The notes: a model not told the origin generated them from the letters alone. A stretch of 64,000 bases of DNA from Herbinix sp. (GCA_029240245.1 JARBTJ010000002.1:1-64000); one strand, 5' to 3'; shown: positions 11,566 to 21,436, numbered from the stretch's first letter. Numbers and translations are program-made.

Positions 11566-12026
11566 TTGAGTACCCGAGCAAGATTTGCAATCGGTGACTG
11601 TAAGCTTCCAAGTAACTTGGAAATAAGAACTTCTCTGGAAGGAATAGTTGCGATAACCTGGATTCCTTTTTGATCATAGTAAGATCCATCTACAACACCT
11701 GATTTAAACTCTAACTTAGGCATTGTCTTAATGCAGTCATTTAATATTCTTGCTGGAGCTGTAGCATCCTCCATGCCGAATGCAACTGCAGTAGGACCGT
11801 TTAAATCTTTTCCTAATGCTTCAAATTCTGTTCCCTTAAAAGCAAAGTTAAGCATTGTGTTCTTGTATACCTTGTATACGACACCGGCCTCTCTTAACTT
11901 TTTACGAAGCTCAGTATCTTCTGCAACGGTTAAACCGCGGTAATCAACTAATACAGCTGCTTTTGCACCTACGACATAACCCTTGATTTCTTCTACGATA
12001 GGCTGCTTCATTTCAATTTTTGCCAT
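11541..12026 (-). CDS. rplJ: Ribosomal protein uL10
   Basis: This 161-residue protein binds 23S rRNA at the stalk base and carries L7/L12 dimers on its C-terminal helix. VLVDYRGLTVAEDTELRKKL near residue 28 and KVYKNTMLNFA near 54 are typical L10 sequence. The ATG at 12026 is 8 bases from AGGAGG (12034-12039). A GTG three codons earlier overlaps the Shine-Dalgarno sequence and is rejected. The upstream L10 leader should regulate it. Confidence 0.97.
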   Translation of the reverse strand: MAKIEMKQPIVEEIKGYVVGAKAAVLVDYRGLTVAEDTELRKKLREAGVVYKVYKNTMLNFAFKGTEFEALGKDLNGPTAVAFGMEDATAPARILNDCIKTMPKLEFKSGVVDGSYYDQKGIQVIATIPSREVLISKLLGSLQSPIANLARVLKQIAEKTA

Positions 12027-12096
12027 TTCGTACACCTCCTTATAGCATACTATTATGCAAGCCGAATTAGCGAACGCTATTCCACTTGCAATGAAT

Positions 12097-12235
12097 AAAA
12101 AAGCCTCTTCCTGCCAAAGCAGAAAGAGGTTAATAGCATAATCATACTATATATAAACCAACTTTTCCTCGGTAGGCGGTTTCACCTTATGCCCTACGGC
12201 ACCTACTGTCTTCGGCAGAATTTCACAATAGTGAT
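12097..12235 (-). ncRNA. Ribosomal protein L10 leader RNA
   Basis: Read on the minus strand, the segment contains the conserved L10-leader core around CCGAAGACAGTAGGTGCCGTA and CCGCCTACCGAGG. It ends in a terminator-like hairpin CCTCTTTCTGC/GGCAGGAAGAGG followed by CTTTTTT. This matches the known autoregulatory leader that L10 (with L12) binds to repress rplJL. Confidence 0.85.
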
Positions 12236-12294
12236 TGTAACACATGTCCTTAAGACATGTCAATCCTTTTGTGTTAATTCTATATTATTTATTA

Positions 12295-12987
12295 TTAGCC
12301 TAATTTTGCTGTGTTTAACTTAACGCCAGGACCCATAGTGGAAGCTAAGGTAACACTTCTTAAATATTGTCCTTTTGCAGCCGATGGCTTAGCCTTGATA
12401 ACAGCTCCCATTAAGGTCTGGAAGTTATCATTTAACATTTCCTCTGTGAAGGATGCTTTACCAACCGGTACGTGGATGATGTTTGTCTTATCAAGTCTGT
12501 ATTCAATCTTACCGGCTTTAATATCGTTGATCGCTTTTGTTACATCCATAGTTACGGTGCCTGCTTTAGGATTCGGCATCAAGCCCTTAGGACCGAGAAC
12601 ACGACCTAAACGGCCAACTACACCCATCATGTCAGGAGTTGCTACTACAACATCAAATTCAAACCAGTTTTCATTCTGAATCTTAGGTATTAATTCATCT
12701 CCGCCTACAAAATCTGCGCCAGCTGCTAAAGCTTCATTTGCTTTTTCACCTTTTGCAAATACAAGTACACGTACTGTCCTACCGGTTCCGTGAGGTAATA
12801 CTACCGCTCCACGAACCTGCTGATCAGCATGACGACCGTCAACACCAAGTCTGATGTGAGCTTCTACTGTCTCATCAAATTTAGCTACGGCTGATTTTTT
12901 TACTAAACTAATTGCTTCTGCTGCATCGTATTGAACGGATCTGTCAATTAACTTAGCAGAATCAAGATATTTCTTTCCTCTTTTCAT
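12295..12987 (-). CDS. rplA: Ribosomal protein uL1
   Basis: This is a 230-residue 23S rRNA-binding protein of the L1 stalk. The L1 signature region [20 protein letters not shown] near residue 125 is intact. The ATG at 12987 follows CTAGGAGGTTTATAGA. The 260-bp spacer from rplK holds an 8-bp perfect hairpin (GGAAAATC/GATTTTCC, about 13089-13111) without a T-run. This may be part of an rplKA translational control region. Confidence 0.97.
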   Translation of the reverse strand: MKRGKKYLDSAKLIDRSVQYDAAEAISLVKKSAVAKFDETVEAHIRLGVDGRHADQQVRGAVVLPHGTGRTVRVLVFAKGEKANEALAAGADFVGGDELIPKIQNENWFEFDVVVATPDMMGVVGRLGRVLGPKGLMPNPKAGTVTMDVTKAINDIKAGKIEYRLDKTNIIHVPVGKASFTEEMLNDNFQTLMGAVIKAKPSAAKGQYLRSVTLASTMGPGVKLNTAKLG

Positions 12988-13247
12988 TCTATAAACCTCC
13001 TAGTGGTTATACCGGAAGAAAACGGTAATTTGCGAATTCCGTTGGTGAAAATAACTTCGTCATTTTAACGGAGTTTCTCATACCCGTTGGAAAATCTGTT
13101 TTCGATTTTCCTGCCAAACCAAATCGTTGCAACCGTAAACCAAAGTTCGTCTTCGATTATTGCACAATTTTACTGTTCGACATATCCTCCCACGTTATTA
13201 GATTCTTAATCGCATAATCTCTTTCAATTATGCCGTTGTGTTCGTTA

Positions 13248-13673
13248 TTAGTCTACTACAGTGATACCCATACTTCTTGCTGTACCAGCAACCATGCTCA
13301 TAGCTGCTTCAACGCTTGCTGCATTTAAATCAGGCATTTTAAGCTCAGCTATTTTCTTAAGCTCTGCCTTAGTGATTGTAGCAACCTTCGTTTTGTTAGG
13401 TACTGCGGAACCGGATTTCAAATTAAGAGCCTTCTTAAGTAATACTGCTGCCGGGGGTGTCTTTGTGATGAAGCTGAAGCTTCTGTCAGCATATACAGTG
13501 ATTACTACCGGAGTAATAATTCCGTCCTGATCTGCTGTTCTTGCATTAAATTCCTTTGTGAACTGTACAATGTTCACACCATGTTGTCCAAGTGCGGGAC
13601 CTACCGGGGGAGCCGGTGTAGCCTTGCCAGCTGGAATCTGTAACTTAATATAACCTGTAACTTTTTTTGCCAT
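13248..13673 (-). CDS. rplK: Ribosomal protein uL11
   Basis: This is a 141-residue protein of the GTPase-associated centre. It shows the N-terminal [20 protein letters not shown] and the C-terminal [15 protein letters not shown] rRNA-binding segment. The start at 13673 follows AGGAGGTATGCTATC. Its 190-bp leader after nusG includes a direct repeat of TATGCAT-rich sequence (about 13771-13807). Confidence 0.97.
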   Translation of the reverse strand: MAKKVTGYIKLQIPAGKATPAPPVGPALGQHGVNIVQFTKEFNARTADQDGIITPVVITVYADRSFSFITKTPPAAVLLKKALNLKSGSAVPNKTKVATITKAELKKIAELKMPDLNAASVEAAMSMVAGTARSMGITVVD

Positions 13674-13862
13674 GATAGCATACCTCCTGATAAATGTGGT
13701 GTTTTCGGGAATCTCCCTCCCACGTAACTAACCGCTAGTTACTGCTTCTTCTACTCACACATTAGTGAGAATGCATATAAAAATATGCATGCATATAAAA
13801 TATGCATTATTACACACGGATGTCTAACAAGTAAAATTAGCAAGCTAATTAACCTGCAACAA

Positions 13863-14384
13863 TTATTTGCGAACTTTAACCTCATTAAAACTGATTTCAA
13901 CCGGTGTTTCTCTACCGAACATATCCACGCTGATTGTAACAATCTGCTTATGGGTATTAATTTGTTTGATCACACCTGTCGTATTTTCCCAAACTCCGGA
14001 AGTAACCGTAACTGTATCTCCAACTTCAAAGTCAACTAAAACTTCGTTGTTTTTGATTCCCATGCTACGCATTTCAGTATCCGATAACGGAACCGGCTGT
14101 TTTGAATCCGGGCCAACGAAACCTGTTACACCTCGGGTGTTGCGGACTACATACCATACTTCATCATTCATAACCATATGGAGCAGTACATAACCGGGGA
14201 ACATTTTCTTCTGTACACGTTTTTTAACGCCGTTCTTTACTTCAATGACCTCTTGCATAGGAACAGACACTTCTACAATCTGGTCCTGAAGCTTTCTGTT
14301 TTCGATGGTCTTCTCAATGTTCGCTTTTACCTTGTTCTCATACCCTGAATAGGTGTGAACAACGTACCAATTAGTTTCTGACAT
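13863..14384 (-). CDS. nusG: Transcription antitermination/elongation factor NusG
   Basis: This is a 173-residue NusG. The N-terminal NGN domain begins NWYVVHTYSGYENKV, and the C-terminal KOW domain includes GDTVTVTSGVWENTTGVI near residue 122. It binds RNA polymerase during elongation. Fifteen bases separate it from secE, so the two are co-translated from one mRNA. Confidence 0.97.
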   Translation of the reverse strand: MSETNWYVVHTYSGYENKVKANIEKTIENRKLQDQIVEVSVPMQEVIEVKNGVKKRVQKKMFPGYVLLHMVMNDEVWYVVRNTRGVTGFVGPDSKQPVPLSDTEMRSMGIKNNEVLVDFEVGDTVTVTSGVWENTTGVIKQINTHKQIVTISVDMFGRETPVEISFNEVKVRK

Positions 14385-14399
14385 ATCATCACCCTTATC

Positions 14400-14609
14400 C
14401 TACATTATAGTGCTAATACCGAGATTAATAACATAATCTAGTACGTAAATAACTATACCCAAGATAACGGTTATGGCAACGACAGCAACTGACTGTTTCG
14501 TAAGGGTATCTCTGTCAGGCCATACGATTTTCTTAAACTCTGATTTAAGACCCTTTAACCAGCTTCTCTTTGGAGCTTTTTCGGTAGTAGTATTTGCCAT
14601 CTCTCCCAT
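14400..14609 (-). CDS. secE: Preprotein translocase subunit SecE
   Basis: This is a 69-residue single-span SecE. The amphipathic segment WLKGLKSEFKKIVWPDRDTL precedes one transmembrane helix (VAVVAITVILGIVIYVLDYV). It is part of the SecYEG channel. The short single-helix form is normal for Firmicutes. Confidence 0.96.
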   Translation of the reverse strand: MGEMANTTTEKAPKRSWLKGLKSEFKKIVWPDRDTLTKQSVAVVAITVILGIVIYVLDYVINLGISTIM

Positions 14610-14634
14610 GTCTTCACTTCCCTTTCAGATATAA

Positions 14635-14784
14635 TTATTTTGTTTCCTTGTGTAATGTGTGGGATCTGCAGAACTTACAATACTTCTTTGTTTCCATTCT
14701 GTCTGGATGTGTCTTCTTTTCTTTCGTCATGTTGTAATTGCGTTGTTTGCAATCGGTACATGCCAATGTGATTTTTACGCGCAC
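14635..14784 (-). CDS. rpmG: Ribosomal protein bL33
   Basis: The 49-codon ORF reads [20 protein letters not shown] and ends [13 protein letters not shown]. Both CxxC pairs (C-T-D-C and C-K-F-C) are present, so this is the zinc-binding form of L33. The start is GTG at 14784, 8 bases from GGAGG (14793-14797). It is the first gene of the secE-nusG transcript, the usual Firmicute order. Confidence 0.96.
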   Translation of the reverse strand: MRVKITLACTDCKQRNYNMTKEKKTHPDRMETKKYCKFCRSHTLHKETK

Positions 14785-14882
14785 AATATCCACCTCCGAT
14801 TTCTCTTGTTGCGCAAGATCGCTTACTTAAGCTTTCGGGCTTTTTTTAGGCATAAAAAAAAAGCCTCTTTCATCGCTTCCTT

Positions 14883-14911
14883 AATATAACATACCGGTGT
14901 AAATACGTCAA
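14883..14911 (-). promoter_or_regulatory. Promoter for rpmG-secE-nusG-rplKA
   Basis: Minus strand TTGACG (14906-14911), a 17-bp spacer and TATATT (14883-14888) lie about 100 bp upstream of rpmG. The leader between them contains a GGCTTTTTTT/AAAAAAAGCC inverted repeat (about 14838-14864) of unknown role. Confidence 0.8.
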
Positions 14912-14960
14912 TAACTTTTTTCTCATGTATTTTATGGTATTTGAAGAGCTATTGCAGGTA

Positions 14961-14996
14961 GGATTTTACGTATTAATATTGTAATACATAAAATCC
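14961..14996. other. Hairpin downstream of the protease gene
   Basis: GGATTTTACGTATTA (14961-14975) and TAATACATAAAATCC (14982-14996) form a 15-bp stem with one mismatch. It follows the protease stop on the minus strand and could be a terminator, but no clear T-run follows. Confidence 0.45.
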
Positions 14997-15012
14997 CAAC
15001 CACAGCCTTTTT

Positions 15013-17232
15013 TTATTTCATTTTTATTGTTATTTCGCAAACCGTGTCAATCCCACTGGAGGCTTTCGCTGATATAGATACCTTACCTGCTTTTAATGCT
15101 TTTATTATACCCGTTTTTGAAATGGTTGCTATTTTTGCATCGGAACTGGTATAAGTGATTGCATCGGTTGTATCCACCGGTTTAATATATGCCCTTAAAA
15201 TATATTCATCCCCGACATACAAGGTTATTTTATTTCTGGCAAACTTAATATCCGTCGCCTTTACTGACTTCACTTGAATTTTTTTCAATGTAGTGTTTCC
15301 ACGGTAATCAACGGCAAAGATGGTATAGGTTCCATCCTTTTTCACAGTAAAGGATACTTTACCATCCTTCGGTTTTACTTCAGTGTTCTTCCCTGCTTCA
15401 AGGAAAGCTGCTTCATTTTTATTGCCATACATATATTTGACTTTTTGAATTCCGCTCTGTAAATCATTGATCCTTGCATGTATTGTTCTCGACTTATAGC
15501 TTCCGGCCACGGTATAATATGCTGAAATCTTTGGTGCGGTTTTATCCTCTTTCACATCGTAGAATTGAACGGTTTCATTTCCGGCAAAATCCGATGCATA
15601 AAAGGTATAAATACCAGCCTTTAACACCTCCGCCTGTTGATTAGACAATTTTGTTCCCGCTATCCCTCTTTTAAAATCCTGCAGTGTCTTCTCGCCGAAT
15701 ATCCATTTTAATACTCTTACACCGGAGCCTCCCTTGTCGTCAACCAAAACCGGGATTTGCATTTTATCCTTATTATATACCGTTTTGAAGGACAATTCCG
15801 GGAGGTCGCTATCTGTAATCAGGCTGTCGGAAGCCATTAACGCTAGATAGGCACTCGGGATACCAGGGATTATGATATTACCGTTTAAACTCTCCAGTGT
15901 CTTTACACTGTTTAAGATTATTTCCTTAATATTACCCGGATACAGGTTGTCCGATTTCGAATAAAGCATTGCGGCGATTGCTGTAACCTGAGGGGCAGCC
16001 ATGGAGGAACCGCTCATGGCGGCATAATCACCGACTATGGTACTATAAATATCTTCTCCAGGAGCTGCAATGTCAACGGAAGTGGCTCCATAATTAGCCA
16101 GACTCGTTAATTTTCCGGTAGAGTTTACAAATGTTACAGAAATCATATTATCGATGTCAAGACTTGCAGGATAAACAGGACTGCTGTTATTATTGGTACC
16201 CGTGTTACCGGCAGCTGCAACAAATAAGATGTCCGATTCCTCTAAGACCTGTCTGAGCGCTTCGGAATACTGGGAAGTTCCCCAGCTCATATTACCGATA
16301 TCTGCTCCCATCATAGTTGCGTATTTTACTGCTTCGATGGCACTTGAGATATTACCGGTTCCCTTCGGACCGCCGTTGATCTTCAATACCATTAGCTTGA
16401 TATTAATATTTGATGCAATACCGGCTATGCCCATATTATTACCGGCAACTGCACCGATAATTCCCGCAACATGGGTTCCATGATCGTCATTATCTCCCGG
16501 TAACGCAAAATTTGTATCAAATGTTTCATCATATTGATAATGACAGACGGTTGAATCATTATTATAGAAGTCCCAGCCGTGATAATCGTCAACATACCCA
16601 TTTTTATCATTATCAATCCCGTCGTCCGGCACTTCATTTTCATTCACCCATATATGATCTGCCAGATCCGGATGCATATAGTCAACGCCGGTATCTATGA
16701 CCGCTACGACCACTTCGCGTGTGTCCTCATATTCTTTATGAAGTATCTCCCATGCTTCTGGAACATCCATATCAATATCCACTGTGGATTTTCTGGTCTC
16801 TCTGCCGGCTTCCGAAACATATTCATATTGTCCCGGGTTAAAAAGAGCCCATTGGGTATCGGCAAAGGTATCATTGCTGAAACCCAAAGAGGATATACTG
16901 CTATTTTCCTGAACTACCGCAATTTCAGGATTGCTTTTCAGGTTATTTATGATAGGTTGATATTTTGCACTGTCTTCCACATAAAGCAGAGCATAATCAT
17001 CGATATGTCTTATGATATCAATCTTTGTATCATAGGTCCGTACAAGACCTGATAAATATTCATCACTAACCGCGTTATCAAACAAGACGACGATTTCGCC
17101 GCCTGCTTCCTCATATTCCCTATGTATATTGCTACTGATATTATATATTAACTTAATAAATAGGAAATATAGAAGGACTGCGGTTATACAGGCCTTAAAT
17201 ATACTAAATTTACTAGTTTTACAAGTTCTCAT
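15013..17232 (-). CDS. Membrane-anchored or secreted subtilisin-like (S8) serine protease with C-terminal Big_2 domain
   Basis: The complete S8 catalytic triad is visible: AVIDTGVDYMHPDLADH (Asp), DDHGTHVAGIIGAV (His) and GSSMAAPQVTAIAAMLYS (Ser). A single hydrophobic helix near residues 15-30 (ACITAVLLYFLFIKLIY) exports or anchors it. It is followed by an I9-like propeptide region. The C terminus after about residue 655 resembles a bacterial Ig-like Big_2 domain (LYVGDEYILRAYIKP..TYTSSDAKIATIS). The start at 17232 (739 residues) has GTGGAG 8 bases upstream. The longer ATG at 17298 has no Shine-Dalgarno sequence. It is divergent from the AraC-type gene. Confidence 0.9.
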   Translation of the reverse strand: MRTCKTSKFSIFKACITAVLLYFLFIKLIYNISSNIHREYEEAGGEIVVLFDNAVSDEYLSGLVRTYDTKIDIIRHIDDYALLYVEDSAKYQPIINNLKSNPEIAVVQENSSISSLGFSNDTFADTQWALFNPGQYEYVSEAGRETRKSTVDIDMDVPEAWEILHKEYEDTREVVVAVIDTGVDYMHPDLADHIWVNENEVPDDGIDNDKNGYVDDYHGWDFYNNDSTVCHYQYDETFDTNFALPGDNDDHGTHVAGIIGAVAGNNMGIAGIASNINIKLMVLKINGGPKGTGNISSAIEAVKYATMMGADIGNMSWGTSQYSEALRQVLEESDILFVAAAGNTGTNNNSSPVYPASLDIDNMISVTFVNSTGKLTSLANYGATSVDIAAPGEDIYSTIVGDYAAMSGSSMAAPQVTAIAAMLYSKSDNLYPGNIKEIILNSVKTLESLNGNIIIPGIPSAYLALMASDSLITDSDLPELSFKTVYNKDKMQIPVLVDDKGGSGVRVLKWIFGEKTLQDFKRGIAGTKLSNQQAEVLKAGIYTFYASDFAGNETVQFYDVKEDKTAPKISAYYTVAGSYKSRTIHARINDLQSGIQKVKYMYGNKNEAAFLEAGKNTEVKPKDGKVSFTVKKDGTYTIFAVDYRGNTTLKKIQVKSVKATDIKFARNKITLYVGDEYILRAYIKPVDTTDAITYTSSDAKIATISKTGIIKALKAGKVSISAKASSGIDTVCEITIKMK

Positions 17233-17390
17233 GTTTCGTCTCCACTTTTGCCTATAGTATCTGCAGGTTAAGTAAATAGTAAAACATAGAATTGGCATTT
17301 ATGTGGCAGAATTCGATTTTATCATAGGCCTAATTACCTTTTCTGAATTTAAATCATCCCATAAATTGGTCGTGTAATCTATAGTAATTT

Positions 17391-17400
17391 ATGGTATAAT
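17391..17400 (+). promoter_or_regulatory. Extended -10 promoter for the AraC-type gene
   Basis: TGGTATAAT ends at 17400, about 54 bp upstream of the start codon. The TG extension compensates for the lack of a good -35 box at the expected distance. Confidence 0.6.
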
Positions 17401-17453
17401 ATCAGTAGAAAATACACATAACTGATTATTCTGACAGCAAAAGGAGTGTAAAT

Positions 17454-18716
17454 ATGAATACTACAGATATCATGCAACCGAATAATGCTGATCAAAAGGA
17501 TTTTTGGGACAGGCTTCATTCTGAGATATTGATCTCTAACCGCAAGCTGTCTCACGGAGATGTATTGCCCTTAATGGAACAGAACTTCATGTTTTCTTTG
17601 TTCTTTCGTGGTTGTTCCCAGGCAGAACTGCTTGATTTTCAGACCATATTAAATATAAAGGACAATGGTTACCTCATTCTGGTTGAGCTTTCAGCCTTGA
17701 CAAAATCCAATATTACAGGCATAGATATCGACGATTTGTCCCTGCATCAATATCTGAAGGAAGTACTACATAAAACGAATAACACAATCGGCCCTTTGAT
17801 TACAAATAGGATAGCAATTCTTATTACAAACGATAACCGGTTATCCGAACAGGAAGCTAGAGAAGACGCCCAAGCCGTTTGCCAGTTAATCATGGAAGCC
17901 TTAAGCAAGCGGTTTAAGATTTCTGCTTCCTTCGGGGTGGGTTCTATTCAGAATATAAATTCCTTCCATATTTCATTTATAGAAGCATTGTCCTGCCATC
18001 ATTATACTGCGCCGGGCAAAATAATTATGATATATGATACCACGAAAAAAGAGGGAGATCTGGCCTTTGATTATGTAGAAGCGGAAAAGCATATGTTTGA
18101 TGCTTTACGTCTACGCAAGAATGAAGCCTTTGATTATTTTGCTCTGATGATGGAATGGATCCGTCCCATGAATGATGATACAAAGAGGAACAAAATACTG
18201 GAAACCCTGGTACTGGCATCCTATGCCATGCGTATCGATAACCCCAGTGTTGTATGTTTTAATTATATGAGCCATGCTCATATTTTAATGGAAGCAACAG
18301 AAGACGAGTTAATAGCTTGGGCAATACAAAGCTTTATTAGTATCACCGGAAGCGTAAAGCCTCAGAATTCCATTGACTATACCAACAAAATTGTTCAAGC
18401 TACCAAGGAATATTTAGAAAGCCATTACACAGATGATATTTCGCTCGATGATATCGCAGAACAGGTAAATATAAGTCCCCAGTATTTCAGTAAACTGATT
18501 AAGAAAACCACGGGCTTTAACTTTATCGACTGGCTCTCTATATTACGAGTGAAAAAAGCAAAGGAACTTTTAACTAACTCAAGTTTAACCGTAAAAGAAG
18601 TCTGCTTTATGGTAGGTTACAAAGACCCGAACTATTTCAGCAGAATATTTAAGAAACGCATCGGTATTACCCCAAGCGAGTTTGTGAAAAGCAATACCTT
18701 TAGCAATAAGAATTAA
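17454..18716 (+). CDS. AraC/XylS-family transcriptional regulator with large N-terminal sensory region
   Basis: The C-terminal ~100 residues are a two-helix-turn-helix AraC domain: ISLDDIAEQVNISPQYFSKLIKK, then VKEVCFMVGYKDPNYFSRIF and GITPSEF. The ~300-residue N-terminal part includes ASFGVGSIQNINSFHISFIE, which recalls the degenerate GGDEF-like region of YesN-type regulators. No receiver domain is seen. AAAGGAGTG precedes the ATG. Its 3' end overlaps the convergent FliD-like gene by 17 bp. Targets are unknown. Confidence 0.85.
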   Translation: MNTTDIMQPNNADQKDFWDRLHSEILISNRKLSHGDVLPLMEQNFMFSLFFRGCSQAELLDFQTILNIKDNGYLILVELSALTKSNITGIDIDDLSLHQYLKEVLHKTNNTIGPLITNRIAILITNDNRLSEQEAREDAQAVCQLIMEALSKRFKISASFGVGSIQNINSFHISFIEALSCHHYTAPGKIIMIYDTTKKEGDLAFDYVEAEKHMFDALRLRKNEAFDYFALMMEWIRPMNDDTKRNKILETLVLASYAMRIDNPSVVCFNYMSHAHILMEATEDELIAWAIQSFISITGSVKPQNSIDYTNKIVQATKEYLESHYTDDISLDDIAEQVNISPQYFSKLIKKTTGFNFIDWLSILRVKKAKELLTNSSLTVKEVCFMVGYKDPNYFSRIFKKRIGITPSEFVKSNTFSNKN

Positions 18717-19977
18717 ATAGCATCCCGCTGTACATTGACGTCATGTACGGGTTTGCATATGCTGTTTTTGTAAGATCCGGATAAGTTACTACCGTCTTGT
18801 CCAAATACTCCATCGGATTGATTGTAATCGCTTCCGCCTTTTCACGGACCTTTGCAATGAATCCGTTTTCTCTTGTAAACAGGCTCTCCATTCCGCCATC
18901 TTCAGAAGCCTGGACCGCTAAGGCTTCCTCTATGTCAATCCTTCCGTCTTCCATGACCTTGAGCCCACAGGACTCAAGCTCCTCTTTGTATAATTTTTCG
19001 AGTCCTTTGATTTCGTTAAGCAATTTCGTTGCACCGAAATGCTCTTCAACTTCACTCATCCTCTCTTTGGCAATATGTATTAAGCCATTAAAGGTATGTA
19101 AAAAGGAATCTACACCTTTCATAACTTGAAGTTTATCAGGAACTATTCGTATCCCAATTGGTTCTTCACTTGTCCGATGAAGTGTAATTTGTAATGTATT
19201 CTCGATTGAAAATGTATTAGATGCTGTCTGTTTTTTCATTCCGTTTAATTCAAATTCTGCACTGGAAGGTGTTTGCTCCATACGGTTTAGTCCAAAAAAT
19301 TCAATAATACTCTCCTGAAAAAAATCCTGCTCAGCAAACGAAAAAGTTCTTTCACCCGACCTTCCCATATAGTCCGAGGTTAGTACCAGCTTACTGTATT
19401 CCTGCCGGCTTCCTTGTTCGACAGTCGCAGTAATCCCAGGCAGAGATTCATTTAAAAAGTCAGCCATATTATGGATCGTATCCTTATTCTCCAGTCGATC
19501 TGTCTGGTTAAAGGACAGTCGGTAGGATTTATCCAGGACATTCGCTCTAAACTCATAACTTCCACTTGGAAGACCTCTGGATGGAAGGAATAATTCCCTT
19601 CCTTTATTCACTTGGGCCAAAGCCAAGCCCTGAACCGAGATGGATATTAACTCAGGCAATAAATCGGTATCTTCCTTCATTAATACAGCAGATAATACTT
19701 CCTGATTACTAACGGTGGTTGCTTTGGTTTTAAAACCCGAAACTGATGGATCCGTCATAATACCGATTTTCGATTGAATGACAAGTGCCGTTTCCTTTAT
19801 ACCTATGGTATAATCCTGATTCTCTTTGGAAAGATTGATCTTGTATAACGGAGAACGTTTGCTTAAGTTTACAATATTATTATAAACCCGCTTGAGTTCA
19901 TTCCGATTGTTCACCCGATAATTTATTTCCCTGTTTGGCTGATAGCTCTCGATCAGATAATTATATACCTGGGACAT
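18700..19977 (-). CDS. FliD-like flagellar cap domain protein (tentative)
   Basis: The 425-residue protein has the sequence pattern of the FliD core. This includes SAEFELNGMKKQTASNTFSI followed by LQITLHRTSEEPIGIRIVPD and a downstream segment resembling the 'FVxxYNxL' helix (SFLHTFNGLIHIAKERM). The typical FliD N terminus is absent, no flagellar genes adjoin, and coiled-coil ends are weak. It may therefore be a divergent cap-like or export-related protein. The start at 19977 follows AGGAGGGATCTTGT. Confidence 0.5.
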   Translation of the reverse strand: MSQVYNYLIESYQPNREINYRVNNRNELKRVYNNIVNLSKRSPLYKINLSKENQDYTIGIKETALVIQSKIGIMTDPSVSGFKTKATTVSNQEVLSAVLMKEDTDLLPELISISVQGLALAQVNKGRELFLPSRGLPSGSYEFRANVLDKSYRLSFNQTDRLENKDTIHNMADFLNESLPGITATVEQGSRQEYSKLVLTSDYMGRSGERTFSFAEQDFFQESIIEFFGLNRMEQTPSSAEFELNGMKKQTASNTFSIENTLQITLHRTSEEPIGIRIVPDKLQVMKGVDSFLHTFNGLIHIAKERMSEVEEHFGATKLLNEIKGLEKLYKEELESCGLKVMEDGRIDIEEALAVQASEDGGMESLFTRENGFIAKVREKAEAITINPMEYLDKTVVTYPDLTKTAYANPYMTSMYSGMLFNSYC

Positions 19978-20080
19978 ACAAGATCCCTCCTTTCCTGACT
20001 TTGTTCTATAACTTAAGCTTATGATAACGGAAAAGTTATGGATAATCTTTTATTCTAGCTTTATCATATATTAGGTTTAG

Positions 20081-20188
20081 AGTGTCAAAAGGTGCTACGC
20101 ACTTTTCATGATACAATATATTGATATGGAAGCAAGCATCCATATCAATATATTGTATCACGAAAGTGCCGAAGGTGCTTTTGACACT
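20081..20188. repeat. Long imperfect palindrome (about 49-bp arms)
   Basis: The 5' arm (20081-20129) and the 3' arm (20140-20188) are near-complementary around a 10-nt loop, AAGCAAGCAT. The inner 21 bp, ATACAATATATTGATATGG and flanks, is almost perfect. The outer GTGTCAAAAG/CTTTTGACAC is also perfect, with a divergent patch between. Weaker symmetry reaches about 20066 and 20200. It could be a terminator for the FliD-like gene or a dispersed palindromic element. Confidence 0.85.
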
Positions 20189-20234
20189 TTAACCATATTA
20201 GGCATATCTGTTTACGAGATAGAAAATCATTAAA

Positions 20235-21260
20235 TTATGATGATCCAATTCGCACCAGCTTCTTAACAGAATTACCTTTAATTAGCGTCTGTTTCATGTA
20301 TACAGTATCGAGTACCTGCTCAGACGGTTTCTCAATTAATTGAATCAACTTCTTAGCTGCTTCCCTGCCTATCTGTTCTCTTTCCTGCTTAACCGATGTA
20401 ATCTTTATTCCAACGAGTAAATCCATATTATCAACTCCATCATAACCGGCAACGGAGATATCCTTCAATTGAAGTCCATGTTTCCTCAATGCACTGATAA
20501 CACCCATCGCAGAGTGATCATCCGGAGCAATAATGCAGGTCGGTATTTTGGTCAGTTTTAAAAGTTTATTCGTTAATTCCTCGGAAACCATAGGATTACG
20601 GTAGAGTCCCTCCAGCATAAATTCCTTCTGTACCTCCAGACCACGTTCCTCTAAGGCATCCGAATAACCTCGAATCCGATTTCTAGTAACCATAGTATTA
20701 ACACCGTGGATGAGCGCTATCTCCTTATGCCCCTGATGGAGGATATAATTGACCAGCTGTTTCATCCCCCGGTAATTATCAGATAGGATAGAATATGCCT
20801 TTTCAAATGCATAGTCAATTGTTACCACCGGTATATCTGAATTAACCAGCTGGATAACTTCCTCGCTTTCATAGTTAGCGGTCACAATGCAAACTCCGTC
20901 AAAATGACGATATTGGCAATGCTCCAAGTAAGTCATTCGTCTTCTACCGACATGATGCTCTATAAAGGTAATATCATATCCGCTTAAAGCCATTTCTTCT
21001 TTAAAGGCCGACAGGATATGGGCAAAATATTCATTTCTGAGACCAAGATTCGTCGTTGTATTAAACAAAACTCCGATGTTATAGGTCTTCTTTAACTTTA
21101 GAGCCCTGGCATTGGCATTCGGGAAATATCCCATATCATTTGCCGCTTTGATGACAAGTTCCCTTGTCTTTTCACTGATATCGGTATAACCATTCAATGC
21201 TTTACTGACTGTGGAAACCGAAACTCCGCAATACTCTGAAAGCTCCTGTATTGTAGCCAT
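20235..21260 (-). CDS. LacI/GalR-family transcriptional regulator
   Basis: The 341 residues comprise an N-terminal LacI helix-turn-helix (TIQELSEYCGVSVSTVSKALNG) with the hinge NANARALKLKKT, and a periplasmic-binding-protein-like sensor domain beginning YNIGVLFNT. Such proteins usually control sugar utilisation genes in response to a bound sugar or to CcpA-type signals. No sugar operon adjoins, so the effector is unknown. GTGAGG precedes the ATG. Confidence 0.9.
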   Translation of the reverse strand: MATIQELSEYCGVSVSTVSKALNGYTDISEKTRELVIKAANDMGYFPNANARALKLKKTYNIGVLFNTTTNLGLRNEYFAHILSAFKEEMALSGYDITFIEHHVGRRRMTYLEHCQYRHFDGVCIVTANYESEEVIQLVNSDIPVVTIDYAFEKAYSILSDNYRGMKQLVNYILHQGHKEIALIHGVNTMVTRNRIRGYSDALEERGLEVQKEFMLEGLYRNPMVSEELTNKLLKLTKIPTCIIAPDDHSAMGVISALRKHGLQLKDISVAGYDGVDNMDLLVGIKITSVKQEREQIGREAAKKLIQLIEKPSEQVLDTVYMKQTLIKGNSVKKLVRIGSS

Positions 21261-21405
21261 ATATCCTCACCCGGCCCTTTCTCATTTATGATATACTAAA
21301 TATTATTTTATAGCATTATTTGACACAATTCAAGTGCCTGCTCATCTTATTTCTACAAAAAAAGTAAAAAAGATACCATAACTACCAAAATAGTTACGAT
21401 TAAAA

Positions 21406-21436
21406 CAGCTCAAACCTTCATGAACGGTTTGAGCTG
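21406..21436 (-). terminator. Terminator after rnfB
   Basis: CAGCTCAAACC (21406-21416) and GGTTTGAGCTG (21426-21436) form a perfect 11-bp stem followed on the minus strand by TTTTAATC. It closes the rnf operon. Confidence 0.85.

Noticed and set aside
11432-11689. Minus-strand 85-codon ORF downstream of rplJ
   Set aside because: It lies in another frame across the duplicated rplJ tails and overlaps rplJ; its repeats come from the DNA duplication.
13751-14039. ORFs on both strands around the nusG-rplK spacer
   Set aside because: They overlap the 3' end of nusG out of frame and the AT-rich TATGCAT repeats, with no Shine-Dalgarno sequence.
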